A stretch of DNA of 16,313 nt, from assembly GCA_012513425.1 (NCBI GenBank), contig JAAZCF010000258.1:1-16313 (forward strand), read 5' to 3'. Made by a program: the position numbers and the translations under genes. Position 1 is the first letter of the stretch, and each line of letters opens with the position of its first letter. This stretch comes from Bacteroidales bacterium (GTDB lineage: Bacteria > Bacteroidota > Bacteroidia > Bacteroidales > UBA932). Positions 16,014 through 16,313 of the stretch are shown here, piece after piece. The notes below the pieces were generated by a model. It was not told where the DNA came from, did not search any database, and worked only from the letters and a program-made list of their open reading frames with translations.

Positions 16014-16313
16014 ATGAGTAAACTAATAACGCGAAAAGAATTCCTCTCCAATATGGGAGGCCTGTTTGCAGTAGGCAGTGCTCTAAGTCTATTCCCATGG
16101 CTCAGCTCTTGTACAAAAGAGGGAGCAAAAGAGATAGAGGGCCAAGTTGCAAGGTTGGGTATTATTGGTACAGGTTCTCGCGGACAATTTCATATCGCAA
16201 ATCTCTTAGTTGACAAGAGTGCCAAGATAGTCGCTCTTTGCGATGACTACGAGCCACATCTTCAGCAAGCTGCCGCGCTATGTCCCCAAGCAAAGCTCTA
16301 CAGCGATTATCAC
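16014..16313 (+). CDS. Second Gfo/Idh/MocA oxidoreductase, lipoprotein-type, 3' end beyond the window
   Basis: The first 100 residues are visible and the frame is open at the edge. The N-terminus reads ITRKEFLSNMGG, a Tat-like motif with RK instead of RR. A hydrophobic run then ends in LSSC (C33), a good lipobox, so the protein is probably a Tat- or Sec-exported lipoprotein. The Rossmann loop LGIIGTGSRGQFH (about 48-60) is canonical GxGxxG, followed by KIVALCDDY with the acidic residue that suits NAD. It is in the same orientation as the first Gfo/Idh/MocA gene and was presumably the last gene, or an inner gene, of the same operon before the IS inserted just upstream. Only about 11 bases lie between the IS end and the ATG, so expression now depends on read-through or a promoter within the IS end. 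Confidence 0.88.
   Translation, partial: MSKLITRKEFLSNMGGLFAVGSALSLFPWLSSCTKEGAKEIEGQVARLGIIGTGSRGQFHIANLLVDKSAKIVALCDDYEPHLQQAAALCPQAKLYSDYH

Overview
The window looks like a piece of a Bacteroidales (Bacteroidota) chromosome, probably from an uncultured gut lineage. Three things point there. The gene set is typical: a TamB-like AsmA-family giant, a DoxX/MauE redox protein with a C-terminal periplasmic domain, an M49 dipeptidyl peptidase III lipoprotein, and exported Gfo/Idh/MocA oxidoreductases. The promoters carry the Bacteroidota -7 element TAnnTTTG. Starts follow A-rich stretches rather than Shine-Dalgarno sites. The DNA is AT-rich, except for an insertion sequence near the right end that looks clearly richer in GC. 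Genus-level placement is not possible from reading alone.

Layout. (1) Positions 1-2453, minus strand: tsaD (tRNA t6A synthesis) followed 2 bp later by a FAD-dependent oxidoreductase that runs off the left edge. (2) Positions 2512-6996, plus strand: a 1494-residue TamB-like envelope protein, divergent from tsaD across a 58-bp gap holding two back-to-back -7 elements. (3) Positions 6923-7708, minus strand: folP (dihydropteroate synthase), whose 3' end overlaps the tamB-like gene by 74 bp tail to tail. (4) Positions 7733-11605, plus strand: an operon of tmk, a DoxX/MauE-type membrane protein and a DPP III lipoprotein with overlapping reading frames, closed by a strong hairpin terminator. It starts opposite folP from face-to-face promoter elements. 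(5) Positions 11691-16313, plus strand: a redox cluster of a Tat-exported Gfo/Idh/MocA protein, a 79-residue two-helix membrane protein, an ApbE-family flavin transferase gene broken by one in-frame TAA, and a second Gfo/Idh/MocA lipoprotein that runs off the right edge. A complete 1588-bp IS4-family element sits exactly between the apbE-like stop codon and that last gene.

Function. The left two thirds hold housekeeping genes for tRNA modification, folate and dTMP supply, and outer-membrane biogenesis. The right third is accessory: two differently exported oxidoreductases probably acting on sugars or sugar derivatives outside the cytoplasm, with a flavin transferase between them. That module shows recent decay, with a nonsense codon in apbE and an IS in the same operon. 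This is the most unusual part of the window. No RNA genes, CRISPR arrays or phage genes were seen, and there is no stretch longer than 300 bases without a gene.
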